Origin: Candidatus Bathyarchaeia archaeon
GTDB taxonomy: Archaea; Thermoproteota; Bathyarchaeia; Bathyarchaeales; Bathycorpusculaceae
Reading direction: 5' to 3'
Assembly: GCA_038728085.1 (NCBI GenBank)
Contig: JAVYUU010000002.1
Location: forward strand, 186,001-250,000
DNA length: 64,000 nucleotides
Position numbers and translations under genes: made by a program. Numbering within the stretch: the first letter of the stretch is position 1; every line of letters begins with the position of its first letter. Under the pieces are notes generated by a model, which did not search any database, had not been told where the DNA came from, and was given only the letters and a program-made list of their open reading frames with translations. Of the stretch, positions 52,302 through 60,462 are shown in pieces.

Positions 52302-53234
52302 TTGAAAACCGCCAGAGCCTACAGCCCAGCCGGCATCTCAAGCTTCTTCGAAATATGCGACACCATGCCAGATGGGACGCCCATCACAGACCTTGAAAGG
52401 GTGGGCGCCAGAGGCGGAGGCTTCGGAATCCAGAAGGGCGTAACAACGGAAGTTGCCGTTTCACCAGCCGAAAAGACAAGCATAAACATTTACATTAATG
52501 GGCGGCTTGCTCCGGAGGCGGAGACAACCCGAACAGTTGTGGAAACGCTTTTGGAGAGGGCTGGCGGAAACCATCATGTAGAGGTTAAACATTGGGTTGA
52601 TGTCCCCATAGGAGCTGGTTTCGGCACAAGCGCTGGTGGCGCCCTAACCGCCGCCCTTGCACTGTCAAAGGCTTTGGGGTTGAGGCTAACCCTAAACCAG
52701 CTTGGCAGAATAGCCCATGCGGCGGAGATCAAATGCAAGACTGGCTTGGGCACGGTGGCGCCGCTAACCATAGGCGGAGGCTGCGTCATAACCGTTGAGC
52801 CCGGCGCACCCGGCACAGCCATAATCGACCGCATTCCAATACCGCCGGACTACGTGGTTGTTGTTGGAACTTTTGGTCCAATTCTGACGAGGGATGTTTT
52901 ATCCTCACCCGAAAAGCGTTTAGCCGTTAACAGGTGGGGGAGGCAAACCCTCGAAAAGATTCTAGCTGAGCCATCCCTCGAGAATTTTTTGGCGTGCTGC
53001 CGCGAGTTCGCCGAGAAAACGGGCTTCGCCACGGAGCGGGTTCGCAGGCTTTTCAGGGCTGCCGACGAGGCTGGGGCTGTGGGTGCGGCGCAGAACATGG
53101 TCGGCGAGGCTGTCCACGCCGTGGCAACATTGGAAAACGCCGAGAAGGTGGCTCAAGCTTTTAAGCGAATCCTTCCAGAAGACATGGTTCTCGTGGCTAA
53201 CGTGGAGCTTTATGGGGCGAGGCTGCTGGGATAA
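52302..53234 (+). CDS. Pantoate kinase
   Basis: GHMP-family enzyme of the archaeal CoA pathway, phosphorylating pantoate. Seen: AYSPAGISSFFEIC, GARGGGFGI, GAGFGTSAGGALTAAL (ATP loop near residue 106) and the closing GGGCVITVEPG. 310 aa. TTG start, 3 bases after the S-component gene. Phosphopantothenate synthetase is not in the window. Confidence 0.9.
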   Translation: MKTARAYSPAGISSFFEICDTMPDGTPITDLERVGARGGGFGIQKGVTTEVAVSPAEKTSINIYINGRLAPEAETTRTVVETLLERAGGNHHVEVKHWVDVPIGAGFGTSAGGALTAALALSKALGLRLTLNQLGRIAHAAEIKCKTGLGTVAPLTIGGGCVITVEPGAPGTAIIDRIPIPPDYVVVVGTFGPILTRDVLSSPEKRLAVNRWGRQTLEKILAEPSLENFLACCREFAEKTGFATERVRRLFRAADEAGAVGAAQNMVGEAVHAVATLENAEKVAQAFKRILPEDMVLVANVELYGARLLG

Positions 53235-53236
53235 AA

Positions 53237-53722
53237 TTGGCGGCTAAAAGGTTTAGGGTTGTGGCGGTTGGCGGAACCTTCGACGAACTCCACAAGGGGC
53301 ATAAAGCCCTACTCCTAAAGGCTTTCGAGGTCGGCGAACAGGTTTTGATAGGCTTATGCACCGACGAGTTCGTAGCCAAAATGAACAAGCCCCACCCAGT
53401 AGCCCCATACAGCGAGAGACTGGCGGAACTGGAAAACTTCCTAAAAACTCACGGGCTACTGGAAAGAGCAAAAATAATACCGCTCAACGACGCTTACGGC
53501 GTAACCCTGCAGAGAGGCTGCCTGGAGGCGCTGGTTGTCAGCCGGGAAACCGAACCTACAGCCCACAAAATAAACGTGGAGAGAGCAAAACTGGGACTTG
53601 AACCCCTCCACATAATTGTCATAGACATGGTTCCGGCGGAGAACCACGTGCCCATCTCCACAACAAGAATCCGCCGGGGCGAAATAGACCGGGAAGGACG
53701 CCTAATAAAAAGGCCGACATAA
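53237..53722 (+). CDS. Phosphopantetheine adenylyltransferase, archaeal type
   Basis: 161-aa nucleotidyltransferase making dephospho-CoA. AVGGTFDELHKGHKALL carries the HxGH-type motif (HKGH), GLCTDEFVAKM and ISTTRIRRGEID the late ISTTxI motif. TTG start 2 bases after pantoate kinase, third gene of a CoA set. Confidence 0.9.
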   Translation: MAAKRFRVVAVGGTFDELHKGHKALLLKAFEVGEQVLIGLCTDEFVAKMNKPHPVAPYSERLAELENFLKTHGLLERAKIIPLNDAYGVTLQRGCLEALVVSRETEPTAHKINVERAKLGLEPLHIIVIDMVPAENHVPISTTRIRRGEIDREGRLIKRPT

Positions 53723-53845
53723 AAATTATCATTTTCAAGCTCCAAAGTTTGACTATGAAAGGCGAAAAGGTAGATAGAGGGCTGGAGGAAATAGACTGAA
53801 AGCAGACGCCATTTTCAGACATCCGCCGAAACCCTAGAGGGGGTA

Positions 53846-53880
53846 TCAATTTTGCAGTTCGCCGCCAACAACAAAATTGA
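53846..53880. repeat. Perfect 9-bp inverted repeat
   Basis: TCAATTTTG ... CAAAATTGA with a 17-base spacer, in the 222-base gap behind the PPAT gene and 65 bases before the DUF763 gene. Terminator hairpin or operator. Confidence 0.6.
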
Positions 53881-53944
53881 CCCGGCAAGGTAAAAATAAG
53901 GCGAAAATAATGGTATACTTAGGTTTGAAAGGGCGACAGGCTGG

Positions 53945-55078
53945 ATGCAGAGAACAGGCGTGGCAAAGCTTCCCCTTCACGATGGAAAAGCGCCTAGGTG
54001 GCTAGTTGTTCGAATGCGAAAGCTAGCCAAGGAAATCGTGACAATCATTATTGACGAGTATGGCACCGGCGAGTTTTTAAAACGCCTATCTGACCCATTC
54101 TGGTTTCAGGCTTTAGGCTGCGTTTTGGGCTATGACTGGCACTCCTCAGGCGTGACAACAGTAGTTACGGGCGTTTTGAAGCAGGTTGTTGTTCCAGAAG
54201 AGCATGGCGTGGCGGTCTGCGGTGGAAAAGGCAAGGTTTCGAGGCAGACACCCCTAGAAATCGGCGTGGCTGGCGAAAAGTTTGGCTTTTCAGATGAAAG
54301 GATTGCAAGCCTCCAGTATGCGAGTAGAATGAGCGCCAAAGTGGATAACACGGCTATTCAGGCGGGATACCAGCTTTACCACCACGCCTTCTTCGTAGAC
54401 GAGGATGGACGGTGGGTGGTCATCCAGCAGGGGATGTGCCCCCAAGACCGCACCGCAAGGCGCTATCACTGGCTCTCGGAAAACGTCAAGAACTTCGTGG
54501 TTGAACCCCACAACGCCATCGTGGGCGATGCAAGACGGCAAATAGCCCTCGACATGACGGCTAAGGAAAGCGAGGGATGCCGCAAGGCATCCGTGGACTT
54601 AGCCTGCGAACCGCCTAGAAAGCTCATGCGTCTAGTAATGTCCATTCGCCCAGCCTACCAGAAATCCCTTGAGGACTGGTTGCCGGCAACAGTCCAAGCC
54701 CATTGGACAGACTACATCTTAGACGTCTTGTCCATGCCAGCCAACATAAACTGGAAAGCCCTCCAAGAGGTTTATGAATTTCAACCTCGCAACTACGAGG
54801 AGCTTTTAGGCTTTAGGGGCGTAGGCGCCGCCACAGTGCGAGGCTTAGCCCTCATAGCCGAACTAATATATGGCGAAAAACCCAGCTGGAAAGATCCGGT
54901 GAAATACTCTTTTGCCTACGGGGGAAAAGACGGTGTCCCCTATCCCGTAGATAGGAAAGCCATGGACGAGTCCATCCAAATTCTCAGAAGAGCTGTTGAA
55001 GAGGCAAAACTCGGCAGCAAGGAGAAGCTGGATGCATTAAATAGGCTTAGGGTCTTTGTCCCACCCACGCGGCAGTAG
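53945..55078 (+). CDS. DUF763 protein
   Basis: 377-aa DUF763 protein. The start TGVAKLPLHDGKAPRWL, then CGGKGKVSRQTP, QGMCPQDRTARRYHWLS and DLACEPPRKLM are family hallmarks; a helix-hairpin-helix-like ELLGFRGVGAATVRGLALIAELIYG near residue 290 suggests DNA contact. Function unknown, proposed nuclease or DNA-binding. Confidence 0.85.
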   Translation: MQRTGVAKLPLHDGKAPRWLVVRMRKLAKEIVTIIIDEYGTGEFLKRLSDPFWFQALGCVLGYDWHSSGVTTVVTGVLKQVVVPEEHGVAVCGGKGKVSRQTPLEIGVAGEKFGFSDERIASLQYASRMSAKVDNTAIQAGYQLYHHAFFVDEDGRWVVIQQGMCPQDRTARRYHWLSENVKNFVVEPHNAIVGDARRQIALDMTAKESEGCRKASVDLACEPPRKLMRLVMSIRPAYQKSLEDWLPATVQAHWTDYILDVLSMPANINWKALQEVYEFQPRNYEELLGFRGVGAATVRGLALIAELIYGEKPSWKDPVKYSFAYGGKDGVPYPVDRKAMDESIQILRRAVEEAKLGSKEKLDALNRLRVFVPPTRQ

Positions 55079-55226
55079 CCCTCGGGCTTCGATGCGCTTG
55101 ATGGTTGCACTAAAAGTGTCATTTAATGCTAAATCACATTCAACCTCATGTTCAGCTCACGGGCAACGTTCAGATAAGTTTATATCTGACCTCCCGAGGT
55201 TTGTGGGGAAATGACTGCAGAAATGC

Positions 55227-56180
55227 ATGGGTTTACATATGATCCTAATGCTAAGCTTTGTCGCCTTCATAGCAAGCTTGCTGCTCCTATACATTGGCTC
55301 AAAAAAGATAGTTCAAGCAGCCGCAAAGTTAGCGGCAAGTCTAAATCTCCATAAAGTTGTTGTTGGAACAGTTTTCGTGGCAACAGTAACCTCAGCACCA
55401 GAATTCTTAAGCTCAATAGCCGCCGCCTTTTATGGCTCCTCACAGATGGCTCTGGGCAACATAATAGGCTCAAACATATACAACATCCCCTTAATCATAG
55501 GAATATGCGGGCTCCTCGGCACCTTCAAAATCAAAAACTCCACCATAAACAAAGAATGCCTATTCATGACTGGAATCGCAGCCCTCCTCATGATTTTAAC
55601 AATCGCGACTGGCATGGTGACTCAGTGGATTGGGCTAATCTTCTTGGCGTTATACCCAGCCTTCATCTACTACTCCCTTCGAAAAGGAAACGGCAACGGA
55701 AAACCAGAAAACCCGCAACCCAAAAAACTGGCGAAACCAGCTGCCGCCCTAGTCTTAGGCGGCGTAGCCCTGATTGCTGGAACCTTCCTCCTCGTCTACA
55801 GCGCCGTGTCCATGGCTGAAATATTCGGCTTAAGCCAGTTCTACGCCGGGCTCACCATAATGGCTTTGGGCTGCGTGGTGCCAGAAACAGCCGTTTCAGT
55901 GGCTGCAGCCATCCGCGGCGAACAGGAAATTTCCATTGGCAACGTGATAGGCGACAACATTATAACCATGACTCTTGTGCTTGGAATAGTCGCCCTAATA
56001 AGGTCTTTCACGGTTTCCATAGAGGAAATTTTGACGACTGTTCCCTTCGTAATACTCGTAACCCTTGTTCTGTTTATAATGAATAAGCGAAGCCACAAAA
56101 TAACGAAGCCATGGAGCATACTAATGTTGGCTATAGCCGCAGCAGCCTTTATCCTAGAAACATTAAATCACTTAGCTTAA
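55227..56180 (+). CDS. Calcium/sodium antiporter, CaCA family
   Basis: 317-aa exchanger with ten helices in two inverted repeats. The alpha repeats read VATVTSAPEFLSSIAAA ... GNIIGSNIYN and GCVVPETAVSVAAA ... GNVIGDNIITM, with the ion-binding Glu and Asn/Asp. A TATA-like TTTATATCT lies about 55 bases upstream. Confidence 0.9.
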   Translation: MGLHMILMLSFVAFIASLLLLYIGSKKIVQAAAKLAASLNLHKVVVGTVFVATVTSAPEFLSSIAAAFYGSSQMALGNIIGSNIYNIPLIIGICGLLGTFKIKNSTINKECLFMTGIAALLMILTIATGMVTQWIGLIFLALYPAFIYYSLRKGNGNGKPENPQPKKLAKPAAALVLGGVALIAGTFLLVYSAVSMAEIFGLSQFYAGLTIMALGCVVPETAVSVAAAIRGEQEISIGNVIGDNIITMTLVLGIVALIRSFTVSIEEILTTVPFVILVTLVLFIMNKRSHKITKPWSILMLAIAAAAFILETLNHLA

Positions 56181-56213
56181 CCTCAAAGAAGACCCTCTTT
56201 TGACCTCTGTTCC

Positions 56214-56417
56214 TCACTCTTCAACAGTTATCGCTTGTGTTGGGCATGACGTCACACATGCCATGCACATTATGCAGTCGCCTTCTCTAACGGGAACCGA
56301 CTTCATAGTGTCAGAGTACTCTGGCAGCTTCTTAAGCTCAAAGACGTTTACTGGGCAAATTTCAACGCATATACCGTCGCCGTTGCACTTACTCCAATCA
56401 ACCTTAACCTTAGGCAT
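56214..56417 (-). CDS. Ferredoxin with Asp in place of one cluster cysteine
   Basis: 67 aa. The first motif is CNGDGICVEICP, in which the second ligand position is Asp rather than Cys; the second motif CIMCMACVTSCP is complete. Asp at this position is known from Pyrococcus furiosus ferredoxin, giving a cluster that converts between 3Fe and 4Fe. Convergent with the antiporter gene. Confidence 0.88.
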   Translation of the reverse strand: MPKVKVDWSKCNGDGICVEICPVNVFELKKLPEYSDTMKSVPVREGDCIMCMACVTSCPTQAITVEE

Positions 56418-56531
56418 AACATCAACCTATCGCAATAAAGTCTGACGGATTAAGCTTTTAATTCTTTTCACCTCTGAAAGAAAGGCAAACGCTTTATCAA
56501 CAATCCCCCTAATTAAAGGGCTGAAAAAGAA

Positions 56532-56981
56532 ATGCCCAGTAAAGACGAAGGAAAAAGCCAGGCGGAAGGCACAAGCATCGAGGAGTTAAGCAGAAAACTG
56601 GACCTGATAATCAAGAGGCTGGAAGCCCTAGAAGCAATGCTTCTGAGCAGCCCCGAATATGCCGAGTTAGCATCCTATTTGCGGTTAAGCCGCTTCGGGG
56701 TAGGCTTGTATGGTGAGCCGCTGAAGCTGGCGGCAAGGCTGAAGACTGCTGAAAAACACTTGAGGAAAGATTGGATACAAAAGGATGAAATTTCAAGGTG
56801 CATAGTTCAGGCCCTAGCCATAAACGAGAAACTAAACATTTCAGCGATAACGAGGCAGGTGCAGCGAATGCGAGGAAAAGCCTCAAGACGCATAATACGA
56901 GAAAGGCTAAAACGTCTAGAGAAGGAAGGCATAGTCAAAAAGGCGGAAGGCTACGGAAACGTTTACCAGCTGGCCGAGTGA
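56532..56981 (+). CDS. Coiled-coil winged-helix regulator
   Basis: 149 aa. An N-terminal coiled coil ([21 protein letters not shown]) then a winged helix ([33 protein letters not shown]). First of four same-strand small genes. Target unknown. Confidence 0.7.
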   Translation: MPSKDEGKSQAEGTSIEELSRKLDLIIKRLEALEAMLLSSPEYAELASYLRLSRFGVGLYGEPLKLAARLKTAEKHLRKDWIQKDEISRCIVQALAINEKLNISAITRQVQRMRGKASRRIIRERLKRLEKEGIVKKAEGYGNVYQLAE

Positions 56982-57056
56982 TCACCTAACTGACCACTTT
57001 TCTCCACAATAAATAACAAGATTAGCCATGCCATTAGTTTCCATGGAGGTGGAAAA

Positions 57057-57284
57057 ATGAACCTAAACAAAATGGGTTCAAACTCGAGACATTTGGGCTC
57101 TTCTCTTAGCAAAAAGCTTGGCATAATCTTAAAAATTGGAAAACGCGAGGAACCACTAAAACAAGCCGTATTTAAAGAACAACAGTTCACTGTTTTAAAT
57201 GATAATTTGAGAAAGGCGCTCAACGAAGCTGAGGCAAGCAAGAGCCTAGCAATAGAGTATGCCACCAGATTCCAAAACCGTTAA
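57057..57284 (+). CDS. Small hypothetical protein
   Basis: 75 aa, preceded by a GGAGGTGG ribosome site. Basic first half (SSLSKKLGIILKIGKREE), then a helix (LNDNLRKALNEAEASKSLAIEYA). No family recognised. Confidence 0.55.
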   Translation: MNLNKMGSNSRHLGSSLSKKLGIILKIGKREEPLKQAVFKEQQFTVLNDNLRKALNEAEASKSLAIEYATRFQNR

Positions 57285-57319
57285 TTGCTACAAAAATAAA
57301 TGAGAATGAAGGTGGAAAG

Positions 57320-57736
57320 ATGGCTGAAAAAGAAAGGGAATGCTGTAGCGAAAAAAGGAAGGAAAAAGAAGAAAAGGAGGATATCGAGGAGCTAAGAGAA
57401 GTTCTAAGCGTAGTCTCAAAGGAAGTGCCAGCCTTGATAAAGGGGATAATCGGCAGCATTTTCTCTGAAGAAGCCGGCAGAGACATGGGACGTGCAGCCG
57501 CCGCCTTTTACAAGGAGCTTAAAGAGGCGGGGTTACCTGAGGACGTGGCTGTAAGGATGACTGAAGGCTACATATCCGCCTTCACAAGCCTAGGCGAAGT
57601 CCTAAAACAGGCTGTAGGTGGAAAAAAGGGAGTAGAAAGCAAGGAACTGGAAAAGGAAATTTCAAGGCGAATTAAAGAGAAGTTGGTAGAGAAGGGCTTA
57701 GCGGAAAAAGAGGAAGGGGAAAACGAGGAAGACTAA
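57320..57736 (+). CDS. Charged helical hypothetical protein
   Basis: 138 aa with a GGTGGAAAG site before the ATG. Highly charged ends surround a central helical pair (VPALIKGIIGSIFSEEAGRDMGRAAAAFYKELKEAG), a potential membrane-surface or dimer unit. Unknown function; likely acts with the next gene. Confidence 0.6.
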   Translation: MAEKERECCSEKRKEKEEKEDIEELREVLSVVSKEVPALIKGIIGSIFSEEAGRDMGRAAAAFYKELKEAGLPEDVAVRMTEGYISAFTSLGEVLKQAVGGKKGVESKELEKEISRRIKEKLVEKGLAEKEEGENEED

Positions 57737-57757
57737 GATAGACAATAGGCTGTGCGG

Positions 57758-57994
57758 ATGAAGCTTCGCAGCATAATCAGCATAATCCTCCAAGCGACAC
57801 GCTTATTGTTAATATTGCTGGTTCTATGGCTGAGCTTCGATTGGAAAGTGCGAAAAGCTAGAAAAGCCTTTGAAAAAGAACTCTTAGAAGCGGGAATGGC
57901 TAAGAAGGACGCGAAAAAGCTGAGCGCATGGTTTTCAAAACTTGAAAAGGAAATCAAACAAGCTGTAAAGACAACCATTTTCGCCCAGCGTTAA
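57758..57994 (+). CDS. Small membrane protein with charged tail
   Basis: 78 aa from ATG 57758 (GTG 57752 also in frame). One hydrophobic helix (SIISIILQATRLLLILLVLWLSF) then a basic helical tail (KARKAFEKELLEAGMAKKDAKK). The tail resembles the helical pattern EAGLPEDVAVRM of the preceding protein, so the two may be related or interact. Confidence 0.6.
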   Translation: MKLRSIISIILQATRLLLILLVLWLSFDWKVRKARKAFEKELLEAGMAKKDAKKLSAWFSKLEKEIKQAVKTTIFAQR

Positions 57995-57998
57995 AGCC

Positions 57999-58976
57999 TC
58001 AAAAGTCTAGGTATATCCGCGAACAACAGTAAGATGAAAAACTCAGTTTAAAGTCATGCTCCTCGGCGAATCTTATAGCTTCTTCTGCTGGAAAAGCTAT
58101 GGCGTCCACGCCTGCCTTAACTGCTAAAACATCTGTTTCTGCCCTGTGCCTACCCTTAGGACGCATGCAACCAAGGGCTATGGGCGTTTCCGGAAACATG
58201 CTTCTTGCAACGGCTAGAACACGTGCTATATCAAGGGGCTTCGGTGGCTCCACATGGGCCATGGCCGTTCCACGAATTGGCATAAAAGCGATTATCACGA
58301 GGGCTGAAGGCTTATAACGTGAAATCATTTGTAGGGCGTTAAGTTCGCCCTTAAGCCTTCCATAGTGAAGCCCAACAATGATGTGAGGGACAAAGGGCAA
58401 GGCTGCTTGGCTTAGGGCCTTCAAGGCCTCGTCATAACTTTCAACTGTTAAATTGAGATTGTAAACCTCCTTGATGGTTTCATCATCCCCCAGAATGTCT
58501 ATCAGAGCTGCGTCTACCCCCGCCTCTCTAAGCTTTAAGGCCTTCTCGAAGTCTATAATGCCAACGTGGGCGAAAATTGTCAATTCAAAATCATCTTTAA
58601 CCCGCCGAATAGCATCCACAAACCTTTCTAGGGGTACAGAACCGTCTGGAAGGCAGCCGCCGCTGATTAGGCAGCCCACAGCCCCCTCGGCTTTAAGTCT
58701 CCCGCATAGACGGTAAAGCGCCTCAGGAGCTGTAGCTGGATACATAGTTTCCAAGACTTTGCCGCCGCAGTGTTTACACCTTAAAGCGCAGCCCTTGCCG
58801 GTTACGGAGATTGTCGGAAAATCTCTCGACGAAGAACAAAAGTAGGCTGTTCTGTAGTACATGAAGCTTGGAACGTAAAAGTGTATCTTTCTTGGTTCTG
58901 AATTCTTGAAGTTTGCATTTAAAAGGTATAGAAGTTCTTCATCTGACATTTGCCAAATTGTTTCAGGCTTCGCCAT
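57999..58976 (-). CDS. Radical SAM protein, LipS1-like
   Basis: 325 aa. Cluster motif CALRCKHC near residue 63, LISGGC SAM-binding strand, IFAHVGI, PHIIVGLHYG, IAFMPIRGTAM and GCMRPKGRHR. The pattern recalls LipS1, one half of the two-protein lipoyl synthase of archaea, with its usual partner a BioB-like radical SAM protein as found at 59410. Lipoyl synthesis would be needed by the glycine cleavage genes at 12.6-15.6 kb. The exact role is an inference. Confidence 0.6.
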   Translation of the reverse strand: MAKPETIWQMSDEELLYLLNANFKNSEPRKIHFYVPSFMYYRTAYFCSSSRDFPTISVTGKGCALRCKHCGGKVLETMYPATAPEALYRLCGRLKAEGAVGCLISGGCLPDGSVPLERFVDAIRRVKDDFELTIFAHVGIIDFEKALKLREAGVDAALIDILGDDETIKEVYNLNLTVESYDEALKALSQAALPFVPHIIVGLHYGRLKGELNALQMISRYKPSALVIIAFMPIRGTAMAHVEPPKPLDIARVLAVARSMFPETPIALGCMRPKGRHRAETDVLAVKAGVDAIAFPAEEAIRFAEEHDFKLSFSSYCCSRIYLDF

Positions 58977-59019
58977 CGTCCTCGCTAGTAAAGCCCTACG
59001 AGGTGGTTAATAAACCTCT

Positions 59020-59367
59020 TTAGGCTTCATCCTTTGTGTTCTCGTTTTCGCCATCTGTTATTACTGGAGTTGGCGCCGTCTCAACCCCTGCCGCCTTTAT
59101 GGACTTTGCAATTTTGTCCAAATACCTCTGGAAGCTTAGGGTTCTGAAAACAGCCATACCCCTCTCTGTTATGGCGTAAAGCCTCTTTTTTCCTCCAACC
59201 CTCTCCTGAACAAGCCCGTACCGCACAAGCGACTCTAAGTACTGCTGGAGCAGCGTACAGTCCATGCTTGTTCTGTAGGCTATGCTATCAACGGTTAGGG
59301 GTCTCTTCGCTAAGGCTGATAAAATCGCCTCATAGATTTCAAGCTTCGACCTTCGCAAGGCTCGCAC
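59020..59367 (-). CDS. Winged-helix transcription regulator
   Basis: 115 aa. LEIYEAILSALAKRPLTVDSIAYRT followed by LESLVRYGLVQERV is the ArnR/PadR-like winged helix that occurs in crenarchaea and thaumarchaea. Lies between and divergent from the two radical SAM genes, so it may regulate them. Confidence 0.75.
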   Translation of the reverse strand: MRALRRSKLEIYEAILSALAKRPLTVDSIAYRTSMDCTLLQQYLESLVRYGLVQERVGGKKRLYAITERGMAVFRTLSFQRYLDKIAKSIKAAGVETAPTPVITDGENENTKDEA

Positions 59368-59409
59368 GCTCTGAAAAAGGCTTGTTGATGCAGATATAAT
59401 AAAATACTT

Positions 59410-60462
59410 ATGAATTTAGAATATTTAGCGGAACAATACATTCCAGTGTGTGGCGCGGATTTGGATAGCTGCCTCCCAGAGAAAGTGCGGGTTTCCCTTG
59501 GCTCCGCCATATCCATGGACTTGCTAAGTGGGAAGCTTGACGCTCAGCCTACAACAGCCTACCTCATGACATATCTAGAGGGGAAGTGCACGGCGAACTG
59601 CGGCTTCTGTCCCCAAGCTAGGGAAAGCCGCAGCAGAGCAGACATGCTCTCAAGAGTTTCATGGCCGGCTTTCCCAACAATAAAGGTTGTTGAAGCCATA
59701 GCCAAGGCTTTCGAGAGAAGAGCGATAAGACGTGTATGCATTCAAGCCCTAAACTATCCAGAAGTTTTCGCCCACCTTCAAGCCCTTGTAGAGGCAATAG
59801 TCAGAAATACAAATGTTCCAGTATCCGTTTCATGCCAGCCATTAAACCCAGAAAACATAAGGCGTTTGGCCAAAGCCGGAGCCGAGAGAATTGGAATACC
59901 AATAGACGCAGCAACAGAGGAGATCTTCAACAAAGTTAAGGGATCACTGGCTGGAGGTCCCTATGAAATGCGGAGGCAACTGGCCCTCCTCGAGGAAGCG
60001 GTAAAAGTTTTCGGAATGGGCAGGGTTAGCACCCACTTGATTGTGGGTTTGGGAGAAACTGAAAAAGAGATGGCATGCATGATACAAAAGTGCGTTGACA
60101 TGGGCGTTTTGCCGGCCCTATTTGCGTTCACACCGGTGGCTGGAACGGCACTAGAAGACCTAAAGCAGCCGTCCATCCAACAGTACAGGCGAATTCAGCT
60201 AGCCCGCCACTTGATAGTGCATGGGATAACAAGGTTTGAAAGCATGAAATTTGACGAGGCGGGACGCATAACAAGCTTCGGCGTCGACATGCAGACTCTA
60301 GAACGAATAGTTGATTCGGGAGTGCCTTTTCAAACATCCGGCTGCCCTAATTGTAATAGACCATACTACAATGAGAAGCCAAGCGGCCCCATATACAACT
60401 ACCCAAGACCATTAAGTATAGAGGAAATTAAAAGGGCTGTTGAGGAGCTGGCCCTAACTTAG
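59410..60462 (+). CDS. Radical SAM protein, LipS2/BioB-like
   Basis: 350 aa. Cluster motif CTANCGFCPQAR near residue 59, typical of the biotin/lipoyl synthase group; VSVSCQPLNPE, GLGETEKEM and a late CPNCNRPYYNE pair. Matches the second subunit (LipS2) type of archaeal lipoyl synthase. Biotin synthase is a possible alternative. AT-rich TATA-like DNA sits directly before the ATG, so a downstream start cannot be excluded. Confidence 0.65.
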   Translation: MNLEYLAEQYIPVCGADLDSCLPEKVRVSLGSAISMDLLSGKLDAQPTTAYLMTYLEGKCTANCGFCPQARESRSRADMLSRVSWPAFPTIKVVEAIAKAFERRAIRRVCIQALNYPEVFAHLQALVEAIVRNTNVPVSVSCQPLNPENIRRLAKAGAERIGIPIDAATEEIFNKVKGSLAGGPYEMRRQLALLEEAVKVFGMGRVSTHLIVGLGETEKEMACMIQKCVDMGVLPALFAFTPVAGTALEDLKQPSIQQYRRIQLARHLIVHGITRFESMKFDEAGRITSFGVDMQTLERIVDSGVPFQTSGCPNCNRPYYNEKPSGPIYNYPRPLSIEEIKRAVEELALT

